A stretch of DNA of 19,128 nucleotides from Streptomyces fulvoviolaceus (GTDB lineage Bacteria > Actinomycetota > Actinomycetes > Streptomycetales > Streptomycetaceae), in contig NZ_JOEY01000096.1 in the NCBI RefSeq assembly GCF_000718165.1, positions 1-19,128 on the forward strand, written 5' to 3'. Below are positions 7,032 through 15,226 of this stretch, piece after piece; positions within the stretch are counted from its first letter, which is position 1; every line of letters starts with the position of its first letter. The notes beneath the pieces are model-generated. The model saw only the letters and a program-made list of their open reading frames with translations, did not search any database and had not been told where the DNA came from. A program made the translations under genes and the position numbers.

Positions 7032-7979
7032 ATGCTCGTATCAGTGATCATCCCCCTGTACAACACGGAGAAGTACATCGGAGCCTGTCTCGCGTCCGTC
7101 CTCAGCCAGACGCACCGGGAACTCGACGTCATCGTGGTGGACGACGGGTCCACCGATGGCGGCGCGGCGATCGCCGAAGGCATCGCTGACGAGCGTATTC
7201 GGGTTGACCGAGGCGCGAACCGGGGTGGCGCAGCCGCCCGCAATCGCGGTCTCGCCCTCGCCAAGGGTGAGATCGTGGCCTTCCTCGACGCTGACGATCT
7301 CTGGTATCCGGAGAAGCTCTCCGAGCAGATCAGCGTCCTTGAGAGCGACCGCGGTGTCGTCGCGGTCGGCGCGGTCTTCCAGTATCTGTCCGGAAACGGC
7401 CGCCGCCTGCTCGGTCGGGCGGGTCAGGACGCTCGGGACCCCGACTCTCGGGAGCGCCTGCAGCGGGGCCAGCTGATGCCGTTCCCGTTCAACTCCTCCC
7501 TGATCGCCTGGACCGACACCGTGCGGGCCGCGGGAGGGTTCGACGAGTCACTTCCGGTCGTCGAGGATCTCGACCTCATGACTCGACTGGCCCTGGCGGG
7601 ATCGATTGCCACGGTCATGCGGCCGCTCGGTGCCTACCGAGTTCACAGCAACTCCCTGTCGGCCCGTCATCACGCCAAGATGATGATGCTCATGCGCTTC
7701 GTCGAGAAGCGGGCCACGGCCCGGCTCGAGGGCCGGTCCGCACCCGACCTGGAATCGTTTGTGTCCTCGTATCGCCTCACGAGGGCGCAACGGCGGCAGG
7801 ACGGCGCGGCACGGCGATTTCGTGACGCCGGCCTGCTGGTGATGGAAAGACGGTACGTCAAGGCGTCCGCGCTGTGCGCTGCCGCCCTGGTGGCCCGGCC
7901 GTCGTACACGCTGCGCCGAATCGCGATGCGCCTTTCGGTTCGCCGTACGCCAAGTGCCGTCGCCCACGGCGCGAACTGA
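7032..7979 (+). CDS. Glycosyltransferase family 2 (GT-A fold)
   Basis: The 315-residue inverting glycosyltransferase belongs to the common exopolysaccharide-type GT2 group. The opening MLVSVIIPLYNTEKYI, the VVDDGSTD nucleotide-binding motif (35-42) and the metal-binding DAD of FLDADDLW (86-88) are all present. LPVVEDLDLMTRL, with the ED typical of the catalytic-base region, follows later. No membrane segment is obvious; the basic C-terminus (about 280-315) may associate with the membrane. ATG 7032 has GAAAGG five bases upstream; the frame extends further 5' but overlaps the GT4 gene. The sugar it transfers is unknown. Confidence 0.92.
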   Translation: MLVSVIIPLYNTEKYIGACLASVLSQTHRELDVIVVDDGSTDGGAAIAEGIADERIRVDRGANRGGAAARNRGLALAKGEIVAFLDADDLWYPEKLSEQISVLESDRGVVAVGAVFQYLSGNGRRLLGRAGQDARDPDSRERLQRGQLMPFPFNSSLIAWTDTVRAAGGFDESLPVVEDLDLMTRLALAGSIATVMRPLGAYRVHSNSLSARHHAKMMMLMRFVEKRATARLEGRSAPDLESFVSSYRLTRAQRRQDGAARRFRDAGLLVMERRYVKASALCAAALVARPSYTLRRIAMRLSVRRTPSAVAHGAN

Positions 7980-8015
7980 CCGCAGTTGCGGGTGCTCCTG
8001 CTCTCGGTCAACAGC

Positions 8016-8048
8016 GAGCCGGAGACCACATCACATGGTCTCCGGCTC
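8016..8048. terminator. Bidirectional hairpin terminator between GT2 and UDP-glucose dehydrogenase genes
   Basis: A perfect 13-bp stem (8016-8028 with 8036-8048) and a 7-base loop lies between genes that converge at 7979 and 8079. It is likely to stop transcripts from both sides. Confidence 0.75.
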
Positions 8049-8078
8049 TGGTTATCAGGGCGGCCACAAGGGCCCGGC

Positions 8079-9464
8079 TCACCCCGACTCGGCGGAGCAG
8101 ACGGACGAGACGTGGTCGACGGCCCTCTGCTGGCTCGGCAGGGGAGGCGGCGTCGGTCGGCCGAGCGACCGCAGGGTCCAGCCGGCGGATCGCCACAGCG
8201 CCGCGTCGAGGGCGTTGCGCGCGTCGAGGATCTTCCGCGCGGGTGTCACGGCGGCGAGCGCGGCGGGGTCGATCCGGCGGTAGTCGGTCCACTCGGTCAG
8301 ATGCAGCACGAGATCGGCGCCCTCGCACGCCTTGGTCACATCGGGGGCGTATTCGAGCATGGGCAGGACGGCCCGCGCGTTGTCCATTCCCTCCGGGTCG
8401 TGGAGCCGTACGTCCGCGCCCTCACGATGGATCGCGGCCACTACGGCCAGGGCGGGCGAGTCCCGCACATCGTCGCTGTCGGGCTTGAACGTGGCGCCGA
8501 GGACGGCGATACAGCGTCCCTCGAATCCTCCGCCGACCATGTCCCGGGCGATGTCGACGGTGCGTCGCCGCTGCCGCATGTTGATCTCGTCGATCTGGCG
8601 GAGGAACGACACCGCGCTGCCGATGCCGAGTTCGTCGGCGCGGGCCGTGAACGCCCTGATGTCCTTGGGGAGGCATCCGCCGCCGAAGCCGAGGCCGGCG
8701 GAGAGGAAGCGGCGGCCGATGCGGGTGTCATACCCGAGGGCGTCGGCCAGGGTGACCACATCGGCACCCGTGGCATCGCAGACCTCGGCCATGGCGTTGA
8801 TGAACGAGATCTTGGTGGCGAGGAACGAGTTCGCCGCGACCTTCACCAGCTCGGCGGTGGCCGGGTCCGTGCTGATGTAGGGCACGCCGACGCGCAGCAT
8901 CGGTGCGTACACCTCGCGCAGGGTCTCGTCGGCCCGCTGTGACCAGACGCCGGCCACCAGCCGCTCCGGGCGGAGCGTGTCCTGGACGGCGAAGCCCTCC
9001 CGCAGGAACTCCGGATTCCAGGCGACCTCGACGTCCGTGCCCTCCGGAACGAGCTCCTGGACACGCGCGGTGAGCCGGGCCGTCGTTCCCGCGGGGACCG
9101 TGGACTTGCCCACGATCAGGCAGCGTCGGCTCAGCCTGGGCGCCAGCCCGTCGATGACGGCGTCGACCGCCCGCAGGTCGGCGGCGGGCGAGTCCCGGCG
9201 CTGCGGGGTGTTCACACAGACGAAGTGCACGTCGCCGAAGTCGGCCGCCTCGTCGAGAGAGGTGGTGAAGCGCAACCGCCCCGAGCCGACGGTTCGGCCG
9301 AGAACGTCCTGCAGACCTGGTTCGAAGAAGGGCACCCTGCCCTCTTTGAGAGCCGCGATCTTCTCGGCGTCGATGTCGACGCCGAGCACCTCGTGCCCGA
9401 TGTCCGCCATGCACGCGGCGTGCACGGCCCCGAGGTATCCCGTCCCGATGACGGTCAGTCGCAT
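8079..9464 (-). CDS. ugd: UDP-glucose 6-dehydrogenase
   Basis: The 461-residue enzyme oxidises UDP-glucose with two NAD+ to UDP-glucuronate. The N-terminal Rossmann motif is GTGYLG (7-12). Catalytic-region motifs are present: GKSTVPAGTT (119-128), WNPEFLREG (149-157, with E152), ELVKVAANSFLATKISF (205-221, with K208 and N212) and GLGFGGGCLPKD (257-268, catalytic C264). The UDP-binding C-terminal domain begins near GATFKPDSDDVRDSPA. ATG 9464 has GAAAGAGG eight bases upstream. The gene is last in a three-gene operon, 20 bases after galE, and makes the substrate for the decarboxylase encoded first. The C-terminal roughly 20 residues (Pro/Ser-rich) are not conserved. The open frame extends to 10046 but that part is antiparallel noise within galE. 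Confidence 0.96.
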   Translation of the reverse strand: MRLTVIGTGYLGAVHAACMADIGHEVLGVDIDAEKIAALKEGRVPFFEPGLQDVLGRTVGSGRLRFTTSLDEAADFGDVHFVCVNTPQRRDSPAADLRAVDAVIDGLAPRLSRRCLIVGKSTVPAGTTARLTARVQELVPEGTDVEVAWNPEFLREGFAVQDTLRPERLVAGVWSQRADETLREVYAPMLRVGVPYISTDPATAELVKVAANSFLATKISFINAMAEVCDATGADVVTLADALGYDTRIGRRFLSAGLGFGGGCLPKDIRAFTARADELGIGSAVSFLRQIDEINMRQRRRTVDIARDMVGGGFEGRCIAVLGATFKPDSDDVRDSPALAVVAAIHREGADVRLHDPEGMDNARAVLPMLEYAPDVTKACEGADLVLHLTEWTDYRRIDPAALAAVTPARKILDARNALDAALWRSAGWTLRSLGRPTPPPLPSQQRAVDHVSSVCSAESG

Positions 9465-9484
9465 CTCGCTCGCCTCTTTCTGCG

Positions 9485-10516
9485 TCAGTTCGGATAGCCG
9501 GACGGGTTGAGCTCCTGGAACCGCCATACGTCCTCGCACATCGCGGTGAGGTCTCTCGTCGTGGTCCAGTTCCAGGCCCGGGCCACGGCGCTCGGGTCGG
9601 CGACCAGGGCCGGCACGTCGCCGGGACGGCGGCCGGTGATCTCGTACGGGATCGACGTACCGGAGGCGCGCTGGAAGGCGGCGACGAGTTCGAGCACCGA
9701 TGTGCCCTGTCCCGTACCGAGGTTGAAGACGCGCATGCCGTTCTCGCCCACGAGGTGTTCCAGCGCGACGCGATGGCCTTCGGCGACGTCCATCACATGG
9801 ATGTAGTCGCGCACACCCGTGCCGTCGGTGGTCGGGTAGTCGTCGCCGAAGACGCTGAGCTTCGGGAGCCGGCCGGCGGCGACCCGGGCGAGGTACGGCA
9901 TCACGTTGTTGGGCACGGCTCCCCGGGGCACCTCGCCGAGCAGTCCGCTGGGGTGCGCGCCGACCGGGTTGAAGTAACGCAGGACCAGCACGGAAAGCCG
10001 GGGCAGATGACGGCAGGTGTCGGCGAGCACCTGCTCGCAGAGCCACTTCGAGGTGGCGTACGGGTTGGTGGGGCCTGCCGGGTCCTCTTCGGTGAGCGGC
10101 ACCTTGGTGGCGTTGCCGTAGATCGAGCAGGACGAGGAGAACACCAGGCGGTGGACTCCGTGGTCGTGCATGGCACGCAGCAGAGCCGTGGTGCCGCCCA
10201 CGTTGGTGTCGTAGTACTCGACGGGCAGTTCCACGGACTCCCCGACGGCCTTCTTCGCGGCGAAGTGGATGACGGCGTCGATGTGATGCTCGTCGAACAC
10301 CCGGGACAGAGCGCGCCGGTCGAGCAGGTCGATCTCGTGGACGGCGACCGGCGGGCGGGCGGCGATCTTCGCAACGCGTTCCAGCGCGCCGGGCGAGCTG
10401 TTGGAGTAGTCGTCGACGACCACTACGTCATAGCCGTGGTCGAGGAGTTCGACACAGGTGTGGCTGCCGATGAAACCGGCGCCACCGGTCACCAGGACAG
10501 TGGTGCGACCGGGCAC
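9485..10516 (-). CDS. galE: UDP-glucose/UDP-galactose 4-epimerase
   Basis: This extended short-chain dehydrogenase/reductase (343 residues) interconverts UDP-glucose and UDP-galactose through a transient 4-keto sugar with tightly bound NAD+. The motifs are VLVTGGAGFIGSH (7-19), FAAKKAVGES, the catalytic SSSCSIYG region (S128/S129) and Y153-xxx-K157 in NPYATSK. LRYFNPVGAHPSG and the late RDYIHVMDVA complete the GalE pattern. Start: GTG 10516 has GAGAGG five bases upstream; GTG 10522 would overlap the upstream stop in GTGA but lies directly against that ribosome site. In this operon it may also act on UDP-xylose (to UDP-arabinose), an activity known for some GalE-type enzymes but not provable here. 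Confidence 0.95.
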   Translation of the reverse strand: MPGRTTVLVTGGAGFIGSHTCVELLDHGYDVVVVDDYSNSSPGALERVAKIAARPPVAVHEIDLLDRRALSRVFDEHHIDAVIHFAAKKAVGESVELPVEYYDTNVGGTTALLRAMHDHGVHRLVFSSSCSIYGNATKVPLTEEDPAGPTNPYATSKWLCEQVLADTCRHLPRLSVLVLRYFNPVGAHPSGLLGEVPRGAVPNNVMPYLARVAAGRLPKLSVFGDDYPTTDGTGVRDYIHVMDVAEGHRVALEHLVGENGMRVFNLGTGQGTSVLELVAAFQRASGTSIPYEITGRRPGDVPALVADPSAVARAWNWTTTRDLTAMCEDVWRFQELNPSGYPN

Positions 10517-10518
10517 GG

Positions 10519-11472
10519 TCACCTCTCTTCGGTAGTGGCTTCGCAGGCCCGGACGCTGAACCACTCCACCGTCCGCCGTACACCGTCCTCGACCGGTACT
10601 TCCGGGTGCCAGCCGAGGTGTTCACCGACCCGGGTGATGTCCGGGCGGCGGCGGACCGGGTCGTCCACGGGGAGCGGGTGGTACTGGATCTCCGAGTCCG
10701 AGCCTGTGATGTCGAGGACGAGCTCGGCGAGGTCGGACACCGTCCACTCCTCCGGGTTCCCGAGATTGAACGGCCCGGTCTCGGACGAGTCCAGCATCGC
10801 GATCAGGCCACGGATCAGGTCGCTCACGTAGCAGAAGCTGCGGGTCTGCTTGCCGTCGCCGTAGATGGTCAACGGATCGCCGTCGAGGGCTTGGGCGATG
10901 AAGCTGGAGACGACCCGGCCGTCGAGTCGGCGCATGCGCGGGCCGTAGGTGTTGAAGATCCGGATGATTCCCACGTCGACGCCCAGGCTGCGCCGATAGG
11001 CAAGCGAGACGGCTTCCGCGTACCGCTTGGCCTCGTCGTACACGCTGCGCGGTCCGACCGGATTGACGTTCCCCCAGTAGTCCTCGTCCTGAGGGTGGAC
11101 CAGCGGATCGCCGTAGACCTCACTCGTCGAAGCGAGCAGGAACCGGGCGTTGTTGAGCCGGGCCAGTTCGAGGGCGTTCTCGGTGCCTCGGCTGCCCACG
11201 GCAAGGGTCTGCAGGGGCAGCCGCAGATAGTCCGGCGGTGACGCGGGACTGGCGAGATGGGCGACGGCGTCGACCGGGCCGGGGACTTCCGCGGTGACGC
11301 TCACGTCGGCGTGGATGAATTCGAACTCGGGGTATTTCCGCAAGTGTGCGATGTTCTCGGGCCGCCCCGTGCTGAGGTTGTCGAGGCACACCACGGCGTC
11401 CCCACGCCGCAGCAATGCCTCACACAGGTGTGAGCCCAGAAAACCGCCCCCACCGGTTACGGCAACGCGCAT
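10519..11472 (-). CDS. UDP-glucuronate decarboxylase-like (UDP-xylose synthase) NAD-dependent enzyme
   Basis: The 317-residue SDR-family enzyme probably converts UDP-glucuronate to UDP-xylose. Features matching the UXS group are GGGGFLG (7-13), [19 protein letters not shown] (72-90), [14 protein letters not shown] with the UXS-type Glu (E118), YWGNVNP and Y145-xxx-K149 in [10 protein letters not shown]. These separate it from dTDP-glucose dehydratases, which have a DE pair, and from GalE. The later [11 protein letters not shown] segment also fits. ATG 11472 has GGAG seven bases upstream and gives the typical [13 protein letters not shown]; the open frame continues upstream to 11901 but without family similarity. 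It is the first gene of the operon with galE and ugd, and together they make a short nucleotide-sugar pathway. Confidence 0.9.
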   Translation of the reverse strand: MRVAVTGGGGFLGSHLCEALLRRGDAVVCLDNLSTGRPENIAHLRKYPEFEFIHADVSVTAEVPGPVDAVAHLASPASPPDYLRLPLQTLAVGSRGTENALELARLNNARFLLASTSEVYGDPLVHPQDEDYWGNVNPVGPRSVYDEAKRYAEAVSLAYRRSLGVDVGIIRIFNTYGPRMRRLDGRVVSSFIAQALDGDPLTIYGDGKQTRSFCYVSDLIRGLIAMLDSSETGPFNLGNPEEWTVSDLAELVLDITGSDSEIQYHPLPVDDPVRRRPDITRVGEHLGWHPEVPVEDGVRRTVEWFSVRACEATTEER

Positions 11473-11840
11473 GGATTTTCTCCAGAAGTGCAGGAAGGGG
11501 TGGATTTGTTGTCGCAGAACGTCGAAATGATATGAGCGGACGCTGTTTCTTATTTCGTGCGCGACTGAGGCCGTGCACTGTTTGGCCGGTACCGGGAAAG
11601 AGGCGGGAAACCGGCGCGACACAGCCCTTGGCATAGAGGATGCGCCGGCGCGGAAAGCCGTTGCCGCGAGCGGGCGATCACTCGCACGTGTGAATGGACG
11701 CTCGCGCGTCGCGCACCTCGCCACCTGTGTGACTACTACGCCTCCGGGGCTACTTCGCCCCGGGTTTCGCGTGGCTGCCGGGGCGCCCCTCGAACGCCAC
11801 GAGACGATCCTGACCGCACGAGGCGCACACGAGGAGCCCC
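11473..11840. other. Divergent intergenic region between the nucleotide-sugar operon and the flippase gene
   Basis: I see no convincing gene here. The part next to the decarboxylase gene is AT-rich, with TATCAT (minus strand, 11532-11527) as a possible -10 box, but no matching -35. Near the flippase, a 7-bp stem (11744-11750 with 11757-11763) with a 6-base loop is followed by GTTT. It could act as a weak attenuator or only as a leader hairpin. The promoters of both transcription units should lie in this stretch. Confidence 0.5.
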
Positions 11841-11870
11841 ATGGAAACCGACCGCCGGGTGTCCCCATGA
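11841..11870 (+). CDS. Possible nine-codon leader ORF coupled to the flippase
   Basis: ATG 11841 has a very good ribosome site (GAGGAG, four bases upstream) and opens a nine-codon frame METDRRVSP whose TGA overlaps the ATG of the flippase (ATGA at 11867-11870). The flippase ATG itself has only a weak site upstream. This layout is what translational coupling would need. It has no sequence family, so the call rests on the ribosome site and overlap alone. Confidence 0.4.
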   Translation: METDRRVSP

Positions 11871-13336
11871 CGCAGCTGACGTCCGTCACGGTCCGAGGCA
11901 TGCGCTGGGCCTATCTCGCCAGTGCGGCGAGCGCCGCCGTCCAGATTCCCTACACGGCCGCGATGGCCCGGCTCCTCACCCCCGAGGACTTCGGGCTGAT
12001 GGCACTGGCATACCTGGTGCCGCGTTTCGCTCAGAACTTCGCCCAGGGCGGTCTGAGCTCCGCGGTGGTCCAGCGCCCCTCACTCACGGGCCGCGACGTA
12101 CGCGTGATCTTCACGCTGGCCCTCACCTTCGGTATCTGCTCCAGCTCGGCGGTCTGGTTCGTCGCTCCATACGCCACCGAGTTATTCCGCGGTCCTACCG
12201 AATTGACCAGCCTGATCCGGGCGCTTGCCCTGGGTCTGCTGATCACGGCTCTGGGCGCCCCCTCCACCGGACTGCTGAGCCGCGGTATGCGATACCGGGC
12301 CGTCGCCCTCACCGACTTCTTCTCCTTTGTCGTCGGCTTTTGCGCTGTCGGAATCTCTTCCGCACTCCTCGGCGCAGGCGTGTGGAGCCTTGTTTACGGC
12401 GTACTCGCATGGACTCTGCTGCTGGCCCTTCTGTCCTACCTCCTGGTCCGGCACTCGCTGCGTCCCCTGTTCGATGTGCGTGCCATGCGTGACGTCATGC
12501 GCTTCGGCGGCAAAGTATCGGTCAACGGTTTCCTGGAATACCTCGTGGCGGACTTCCCCAAGCTCTCCATCGGCCGCTACGTGGGCGTCGCCGCCGCCGG
12601 GCTCTACGACCGCGCCGCGATCCTGGCGACGTTTCCGCTGCAACAGATCCAACAGGCGGCGAGCAAGGTTCTCCTGCCCGCCCTCAGCCGCATCCAGCAC
12701 GAGACCAGCCGGCTCGGCGCCACCTACGCCGACTGCACGTCTGTGACCACGCTGGTCCTCTTCTCCATGTGGGCGGTGATCGGCGCGAGTAGCGAGGAGT
12801 TGGTGGCCCTGCTGCTCGGCAGTCAGTGGCGCGGCAGCGCCGAACTGGTCCCGATCCTGGGCCTGGCCAGCGCGCTCAGTCTGGTGGCGCACTTCTCGGG
12901 CACGCTCGTGGAGGCCATGGGCGCGGTGGGACGCAAGGTCGTCATCCATCTGGTGCAGCTGGTGGTTCTCGTCGCCGGAACGGCCGTCGCACTGTTCCTC
13001 GGCGGCGGAGTTCACGCCCTGATGATGGTGGTACTGGTGAGCCAACTCATCAAACAGGCCCTGTTCTACGTATGGCTGAACCAGCTCTTCCCCACCACCC
13101 GCCGGCTGATCGCGGAGGCATACGTACAGGCCGCCGCGCTCGCCGTCCTGATCTGGCTCGCCCTGTGGTCCGTTCGGCAGGCGCTCGACGACAGTTGCCC
13201 TCCGGCAGTGATCCTCGCGGCCGAGCTGGCAGCCGCGGGTGCCCTGATGCTGTGCTGTGTGCGGTACGGCGCCGGTCTGCACGGCGTGCGTGTCGCCCGG
13301 GAACGCGGCCTGCTGCCCGCTGTGCTCTGGCGCTGA
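11867..13336 (+). CDS. Wzx-type polysaccharide flippase (MOP superfamily)
   Basis: The 489-residue integral membrane protein has about 12 or more hydrophobic segments spread along its length. It resembles the lipopolysaccharide-biosynthesis flippases that move lipid-linked repeat units across the membrane. Characteristic parts are the N-terminal [20 protein letters not shown] and [20 protein letters not shown], followed by GLSSAVVQR. The central [15 protein letters not shown] and PALSRIQHE segments also fit. It is probably the exporter of the repeat unit made by this locus. ATG 11867 is chosen because it begins the conserved part and overlaps the leader ORF stop. Codon 106 is TTA (12182-12184), the only TTA I found in frame in this window; in Streptomyces TTA codons need the bldA tRNA. 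The gene converges with the next one, with only 10 bases between the stops and no terminator visible. Confidence 0.92.
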   Translation: MTQLTSVTVRGMRWAYLASAASAAVQIPYTAAMARLLTPEDFGLMALAYLVPRFAQNFAQGGLSSAVVQRPSLTGRDVRVIFTLALTFGICSSSAVWFVAPYATELFRGPTELTSLIRALALGLLITALGAPSTGLLSRGMRYRAVALTDFFSFVVGFCAVGISSALLGAGVWSLVYGVLAWTLLLALLSYLLVRHSLRPLFDVRAMRDVMRFGGKVSVNGFLEYLVADFPKLSIGRYVGVAAAGLYDRAAILATFPLQQIQQAASKVLLPALSRIQHETSRLGATYADCTSVTTLVLFSMWAVIGASSEELVALLLGSQWRGSAELVPILGLASALSLVAHFSGTLVEAMGAVGRKVVIHLVQLVVLVAGTAVALFLGGGVHALMMVVLVSQLIKQALFYVWLNQLFPTTRRLIAEAYVQAAALAVLIWLALWSVRQALDDSCPPAVILAAELAAAGALMLCCVRYGAGLHGVRVARERGLLPAVLWR

Positions 13337-13346
13337 TCCCGTTGGG

Positions 13347-14840
13347 TCAGTAGGCGCCGTTGCCCTCGACGACAGCTCGCAGCGTCCGGCGCAGGATGCC
13401 GAAGTCGACGGCGGGGGACCAGTTGTCGACGTAGCGCAGGTCCAGGGCGACGGTCTCGTCCCAGGACAGGTCGGAGCGCCCGCTGACCTGCCACAGACCG
13501 GTGAGTCCCGGCTTGACGCTCAGTCGCCGCAGTTCCACCTCGTTGTACTTCGCCACTTCGTCGGGCAGCGGCGGCCTCGGACCCACCAGGGACATGTGGC
13601 CCCGCAGCACGTTGAGCAACTGGGGGAGCTCGTCCAGCGAGAAGCGGCGCAGCACCCGGCCCACGCGCGTGATCCGGGGATCGCTGCGAATCTTGAACAT
13701 CAGCCCGTCCTGCTCATTGGTCCCGGCGAGCTCGTGCCTCAGCTGTTCGGCGTTGGCGACCATGGTGCGGAACTTCGCCAGGTTGAAGTGGCGGCCGCCC
13801 TGCCCGACGCGGATCTGGCGGTGCAGGATCGCTCCCGGCGAATCCAGCCGTACGGCGATCGCCACCGCGGCGAAGACAGGGACGAACAGCACCAGCAGCA
13901 ACGCGGCGCCCACCCGGTCCGTCACCTCCTTCAGCAGCAGGGCGGCGCCGCGGCGGACGGGCGAGGCCACATGCAGCATCGTCAGACCGGCCACGGACGA
14001 GACCCTCACCCGGCGTTGTGCCACCTCGGTCAGGCCGGGTACGACGACGAGCGGCCAACCGTCCTCGTGCACGGCCCAGGACAGCCGGCGCAGTCGCTCA
14101 CCGGCCATGCTCGGCCCGGATGCGACGAAGACCAGGTCCACCCCCAGCCTTCGGGCCGCCGCCAGCACCGCCACGGAGTCGTCGGACGGTCGCGCCGGGG
14201 CCTGCTTGTCCAGCCGTGCCATGACCGGGGCCACCGGGTTGAAGGTGTCGTCGCCGATCGGGCACACCCCGACCACGACGAACTCGTGGTCGGTGCGTCG
14301 CGCGAGATGATTCACCAGACCCTCGAGAGCGGCCGCCTCACCCATCACCAGAGCCTGACGGACGGCTCGTCCGGCACGGCGCTGCGCCAGCAGGTGACGG
14401 TGCGTCATGACCTGGCAGACCGCAGTGGTCGGGAGGCACGCGGCCAGGCCGGCCAACGCGAGATGAAAGGGGGAGTCCACACCGGCCGCCGCTCCCAGCA
14501 CGGTGAGCAGCCCCACCAGAATCAGCCAGTCCCGCAGCATGGGGTCGGCGGCGCCGCCTTCTCCCAGGTTGCGCCACGCGTACCGCGTGCGCGAGGCCCG
14601 TACGATCACCCAGGCCGAGGCCACCACCGCCGCGTACCACACGGCTTGCGTCTCACCGGCCATGCGGAAGGCCGTGTACACCGGCACGGTCGCCCCCGCG
14701 GCATCGACGGCCGTCGCAGCCGGCAGATACCAGGCAGGCTTGCCATGCCGTCTTCGTCTGGTGCGAGGCGGCTCCCGGTCGGACTGCACCTGCGCACGCC
14801 CTGGCAGCGGGACATAAGGTACGTCTCCCCGAACAGTCAA
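13347..14840 (-). CDS. Undecaprenyl-phosphate sugar phosphotransferase (initiating transferase)
   Basis: This membrane enzyme starts repeat-unit synthesis by placing a sugar-1-phosphate on undecaprenyl phosphate (WbaP/CpsE class, bacterial sugar transferase family). The N-terminal half has several hydrophobic segments and a CoA-binding-like region. The catalytic domain covers about residues 304-497: a membrane helix after KEVTDR, then KFRTM (K356), SDPRITRVGR, DELPQLLNVLRG (D403-E404) and MSLVGPRPPLP. VKPGLTGLWQVSGRSDLSW closes it. Start: TTG 14840 has GGAGAGG five bases upstream; earlier starts (TTG 14918, ATG 14903, ATG 14900) lack ribosome sites, and those 26 residues show no conserved feature. 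The sugar cannot be told from sequence alone; UDP-glucose or UDP-galactose is likely. Confidence 0.93.
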   Translation of the reverse strand: MTVRGDVPYVPLPGRAQVQSDREPPRTRRRRHGKPAWYLPAATAVDAAGATVPVYTAFRMAGETQAVWYAAVVASAWVIVRASRTRYAWRNLGEGGAADPMLRDWLILVGLLTVLGAAAGVDSPFHLALAGLAACLPTTAVCQVMTHRHLLAQRRAGRAVRQALVMGEAAALEGLVNHLARRTDHEFVVVGVCPIGDDTFNPVAPVMARLDKQAPARPSDDSVAVLAAARRLGVDLVFVASGPSMAGERLRRLSWAVHEDGWPLVVVPGLTEVAQRRVRVSSVAGLTMLHVASPVRRGAALLLKEVTDRVGAALLLVLFVPVFAAVAIAVRLDSPGAILHRQIRVGQGGRHFNLAKFRTMVANAEQLRHELAGTNEQDGLMFKIRSDPRITRVGRVLRRFSLDELPQLLNVLRGHMSLVGPRPPLPDEVAKYNEVELRRLSVKPGLTGLWQVSGRSDLSWDETVALDLRYVDNWSPAVDFGILRRTLRAVVEGNGAY

Positions 14841-15226
14841 GGTCACCTCTCCAACCGGCTCCAGCGGATTTCCTCGGGTCCGTTTACCTGTCCAGGTCAT
14901 CATTCGAAGGTGCGACAAGCGGCGGACGCATCGAGTGTGCAGACGTCAACGTGGTGGGGAGGGTGGCGACGCTCGCCCAAGGAGAACTCTCACCCGATGA
15001 GCAGCATCGGGCCGGACCGCGCCGCGCGTGACCCCACAACGTGTCCGTTCACGTGTCGCTGCGCCAGGCGGGTGGACTCACCGCAGCGCCATCCCCAAAG
15101 CGACGGCAAGGATCACCGGTTGCGCGAGTTTGTCTCCTGCCCCGGAGGCCTCGACAGCGGGCACCCGCTGCCTGCGCGGAGCGCCCCGCACCCGCCTCTG
15201 CTGACGACGACCGAAGGCACCCTGTC
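14841..15226. other. Divergent intergenic region between the initiating transferase and the GT4-Wzy operon
   Basis: I find no convincing gene in these 386 bases. A perfect 7-bp inverted repeat with a 5-base loop lies at 14993-15011. ACGTGTC occurs twice, at 15039-15045 and 15051-15057, 12 bases apart. These could be regulator sites or chance. The frame of the downstream glycosyltransferase stays open to a GTG at 15041, but that sequence looks non-conserved. Promoters for both directions are expected here. Confidence 0.45.

Noticed and set aside
7986..8942. Plus-strand open frame of 318 codons opposite the UDP-glucose dehydrogenase gene
   Set aside because: The minus strand has a complete dehydrogenase with all motifs. 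The plus-strand frame also spans the terminator hairpin and lacks any family feature.
9465..10046. Upstream extension of the UDP-glucose dehydrogenase frame to 10046
   Set aside because: The extra part overlaps galE in another frame and is Arg/Pro-rich noise. ATG 9464 has a good ribosome site and begins the Rossmann fold.
11473..11901. Upstream extension of the decarboxylase frame to 11901
   Set aside because: It crosses the divergent promoter region and the start of the flippase. ATG 11472 begins the family's N-terminus and has a ribosome site.
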